Shown here: positions 40,201 through 40,963 of the stretch, piece after piece
Layout of the letters: each line of letters begins with the position of its first letter
Numbering within the stretch: position 1 is the first letter of the stretch
Assembly: GCA_944340905.1 (NCBI GenBank)
Contig: CALVLT010000019.1
Location: forward strand, 1-40,963
DNA: 40,963 nucleotides
DNA from: an uncultured Clostridia bacterium
GTDB lineage: Bacteria; Bacillota; Clostridia; Christensenellales; Borkfalkiaceae
Direction of reading: 5' to 3'
Translations under genes and position numbers: made by a program
The notes under the pieces: model-generated
Told to the model about the DNA's origin: nothing
Databases searched by the model: none
The model's input: the letters and a program-made list of their open reading frames with translations, nothing else

Positions 40201-40281
40201 CGCCCCGCACCCGAGGCAGACATATTTATCCCCTCTCTGTTCCAACGCCAGCCCGCATTTTTTGCAACGCAATTCCTGCAT
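37267..40281 (-). CDS. TIR-domain protein with zinc ribbons, coiled coil and 19 BspA-type leucine-rich repeats
   Basis: A 1004-residue protein without signal peptide or transmembrane segment, so probably cytoplasmic. Order: zinc ribbon (C6, C9, C22, C25); helical region 35-175; TIR domain about 182-310, starting DVFVAYSHED, with Glu257 in DALKELSYI at the position of the NADase catalytic Glu; second zinc ribbon (C339, C342, C353, C356); Lys/Glu/Ala-rich coiled coil 366-432; Pro-rich linker 434-455; then 19 repeats of 23 residues with consensus IPxSVTSIGxxAFxGCTGLTSIT (LRR_5, BspA type). Two repeats contain an insert with VCHSDGNCLIQTEEE. Base composition of the repeat part is much less GC-rich than the neighbours. 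The ATG at 40281 has AGGAG upstream. The function is not known; TIR domains in bacteria signal by NAD cleavage in phage defence. Confidence 0.88.
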   Translation of the reverse strand: MQELRCKKCGLALEQRGDKYVCLGCGAEYQAEDARRVADEMARLLDEQKQERVANLRQQLWVEFNEEFYDRAEISRLAKGIMAYLPDDFFAQFCDLATGRDTRRLNAFLYAADVKAQSMYIWDMLAFLLRPLREETLLAVNDLLARAGAAGLDMEGFRRCNEQLAREAEKLNAGIYDATIPRDVFVAYSHEDIAQVGELVEALEAQKISCFVAARNLQHGAIQNYEEQLRSAMDSCRTVVFVSSKNSRSRDCDALKELSYIQKCDFEAAPQYRGNYAKMPKEVKRPRVEYLIDKYTGTAADAIVKEFFAGFEYCKDKDIVAKRILELLAATPAANVKYCRSCGAGNAKKAKFCSECGGREFVDTYAEYEEIKRKKAEEARREAEAVRRAEEEKKKAEEARKRAEEEKRQAEEEAAALRAELEKLKKQAQAAAAKPAEQPVLAPTPAPKPAPKASPLSDFEIENGVLRKYKGTGGDVVIPNNVKSIGNSAFQFSMRLISITIPNSVTSIGEKAFNYCMGLTSITIPSSITSIEGGAFEGCSGLTSITIPNSVTEIGDKAFRGCTGLTSITIPDSMTNIRDGVFDGCKGLISITIPNSVKSIGNSAFQWCTGLTSITIPDSVRNIEGYAFNGCTGLKDITIPNSVTEIGSGAFDGCTGLTSISIPSSVTSIGNNAFVECRGLTSITIPSSVTSIGYAAFGGCTGLTSIVVDPDNPVCHSDGNCLIQTEEEVLVAGCKTSVIPTDGSVTGIGDWAFSDCTGLKDITIPDSVTSIGEYAFYGCTGLTSITIPSSVTSIGSGAFGGCTGLTSIVVDPDNPVCHSDGNCLIQTEEEVLVAGCKTSVIPTDGSVTGIGDWAFSDCTGLKDITIPDSVTSIGEYAFYGCTGLTNITIPDSMTEIGSSAFWNCTGLTSITIPNSVKSIGSHAFSGCTGLTSITIPNSVTGIGRSAFEGCAGLISITIPSTVTSIGSDAFYGCDNAQIYCHAKEPEEWPAGWDESLKDRIVWDD
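37628..38203. repeat. Near-perfect 306-bp tandem duplication in the LRR region
   Basis: About 37628-37897 recurs with an offset of 306 bases at about 37934-38203, with essentially no differences by eye over about 265 bases. It encodes 102 residues, including the non-LRR insert. Further 69-base periodicity extends across 37380-38860. Confidence 0.8.
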
Positions 40282-40319
40282 GACCCGCTCTCCTTTTGTA
40301 CATTCTTTTACCATATAAC

Positions 40320-40348
40320 AGTATACCATGAATATATTCGTATGTCAA
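40320..40348 (-). promoter_or_regulatory. Promoter of the TIR-LRR gene
   Basis: TTGACA and TATACT with a 17-base spacer on the minus strand; the leader is about 33 bases. Confidence 0.75.
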
Positions 40349-40381
40349 GAGAAGTGTACTACTTTTTTTCATTTTTTACAA

Positions 40382-40803
40382 TGTAAAGGAAAGCATTGCC
40401 TTGTGTGCAAAGCCCTCCCTGTGTAAGGGGCGAATGTGTGCGTTATGCGCAGCACCACAGTGTGGTGTGCGCGCACGCATGAGCTGGCAATTTTGCATAT
40501 GCAAGCAAAATTGCTGACCGCCCGACGCGCAGCGGCGCACGAGCGCAGCCGAAGTTACGCAAGGTCTACTTGCGTGAGATGGTGCCGAGCTTGCGAGGCG
40601 GGAGGGTTGTTGTGCTTGTGCCGTTGCGAACTTTACAACCCTTTCGTCACGGCTTGCGCCGCGCCACCGTCTTGGCGGCGCCAAGGGAGAGCGACGCCTA
40701 CGGGCACGAAATCGCCTCTGATATGGCAATTTCTTGACCAAGGAGGCGCTTCTCCTTGGCGCCGACGAGACAGAGAGCGTAGCTCTCTTGAGCCCAAAGC
40801 GTT
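40382..40803. repeat. Repeat-rich gap between the TIR-LRR gene and 5S rRNA
   Basis: No convincing gene is present; a minus-strand frame of 143 codons across it has Arg/Ser/Ala-rich composition typical of non-coding GC-rich DNA. Inverted repeats seen include GCACCACA/TGTGGTGT (about 40450-40468), GCAATTTTGC/GCAAAATTGC (about 40489-40516), AAGGAG/CTCCTT (about 40740-40757) and AGAGAGC/GCTCTCT (about 40773-40790). Confidence 0.5.
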
Positions 40804-40843
40804 GCAAAAAGAAAAGAACGTCTGCGAAATATGCAGACGTTCC
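40804..40843 (-). terminator. Terminator of the rRNA operon
   Basis: GAACGTCTGC/GCAGACGTTC (40816-40825, 40833-40842) with a seven-base loop is followed on the minus strand by TTTTCTTTTT. Confidence 0.9.
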
Positions 40844-40853
40844 GTGTCTGGAA

Positions 40854-40963
40854 AGGCGGCAACGACCTATCCTCCCAGGCTGTTAAGCCAAGTACTTTGG
40901 GCGAAAGAGAGCTTAACTTCTGTGTTCGGGATGGGAACAGGTGGGTCCTCTCTTCTATGGTCA
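40854..40963 (-). rRNA. rrf: 5S ribosomal RNA (5' end cut by window edge)
   Basis: Read on the minus strand, the sequence contains the conserved 5S core CCTGTTCCCATCCCGAACAC followed by AGAAGTTAAGCTC, then GTACTTGG and GGGAGGATAGGTCGTTGCCG. The 3' strand of helix I, GCCGCC, marks the end near 40854-40856. A few 5' bases lie outside the window. It is followed by the operon terminator, so the 16S and 23S genes should lie to the right. Confidence 0.94.

Noticed and set aside
40376-40807. Minus-strand frame of 143 codons between the TIR-LRR gene and 5S rRNA
   Set aside because: Arg/Ser/Ala-rich, no recognisable domain or ribosome binding site, and it crosses several inverted repeats and the TIR-LRR promoter neighbourhood.

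Overview
The window looks like a chromosomal segment of a GC-rich member of the Clostridia (Firmicutes). The evidence is the holB-ricT-trmN6-rsmI cluster and the greA-lysS pair in Gram-positive order, a DUF4250 gene, a type I preQ1 riboswitch before queT, GltS- and EFR1-type genes common in gut clostridia, and near-consensus sigma-A promoters with 17-base spacers. An uncultured gut lineage such as a Christensenellales relative would fit, but that placement is inference. No phage, IS transposase, CRISPR array or tRNA gene was seen.

Layout: 1-6.7 kb (mostly minus) carries the start of a rubrerythrin gene, a ClC-type H+/Cl- antiporter, a heterodimeric ABC exporter with one degenerate ATP site, and a CaCA cation exchanger. 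At 6.9-8.4 kb is an O-antigen-ligase-like membrane protein that is probably translated from a leaderless mRNA. From 8.4 to 18.3 kb (minus) lies a housekeeping block: lrp-aminotransferase, greA-lysS, an unknown membrane-anchored protein, an Orn/Lys/Arg decarboxylase homologue, holB, ricT, a ferredoxin, trmN6 and rsmI. From 18.4 to 23.1 kb (plus) are a small unknown gene, a PlsC-like acyltransferase with a zinc ribbon, a GltS glutamate symporter, a DUF378-like protein and preQ1-controlled queT. From 23.2 to 26.5 kb (minus) is an SDR-EFR1-cysK operon whose leader carries a 231-bp inverted-repeat element.

The accessory part starts near 26.9 kb. Three small genes, two of them HTH regulators with visible operator-like repeats, precede a four-gene RiPP locus (28157-30442): a radical SAM/SPASM maturase, a 69-residue precursor with seven cysteines at exactly every fourth position, an unrecognised 245-residue partner and a small membrane protein. 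After pnuC, tex, a YjjG-like phosphatase, small genes and marR, a minus-strand gene at 37267-40281 encodes an unusual cytoplasmic protein: zinc ribbon, TIR domain, second zinc ribbon, coiled coil and 19 BspA-type leucine-rich repeats. This resembles a bacterial analogue of TIR-LRR immune receptors. The window ends in a minus-strand 5S rRNA with its terminator, so an rRNA operon lies beyond the right edge.

Two genome-scale habits are visible. At least four genes have a -10 box 6-7 bases before the ATG (predicted leaderless mRNAs). Intergenic regions carry a recurring family of imperfect palindromes built around TTAAGGGGGG and GTCACTTCGTGAC.
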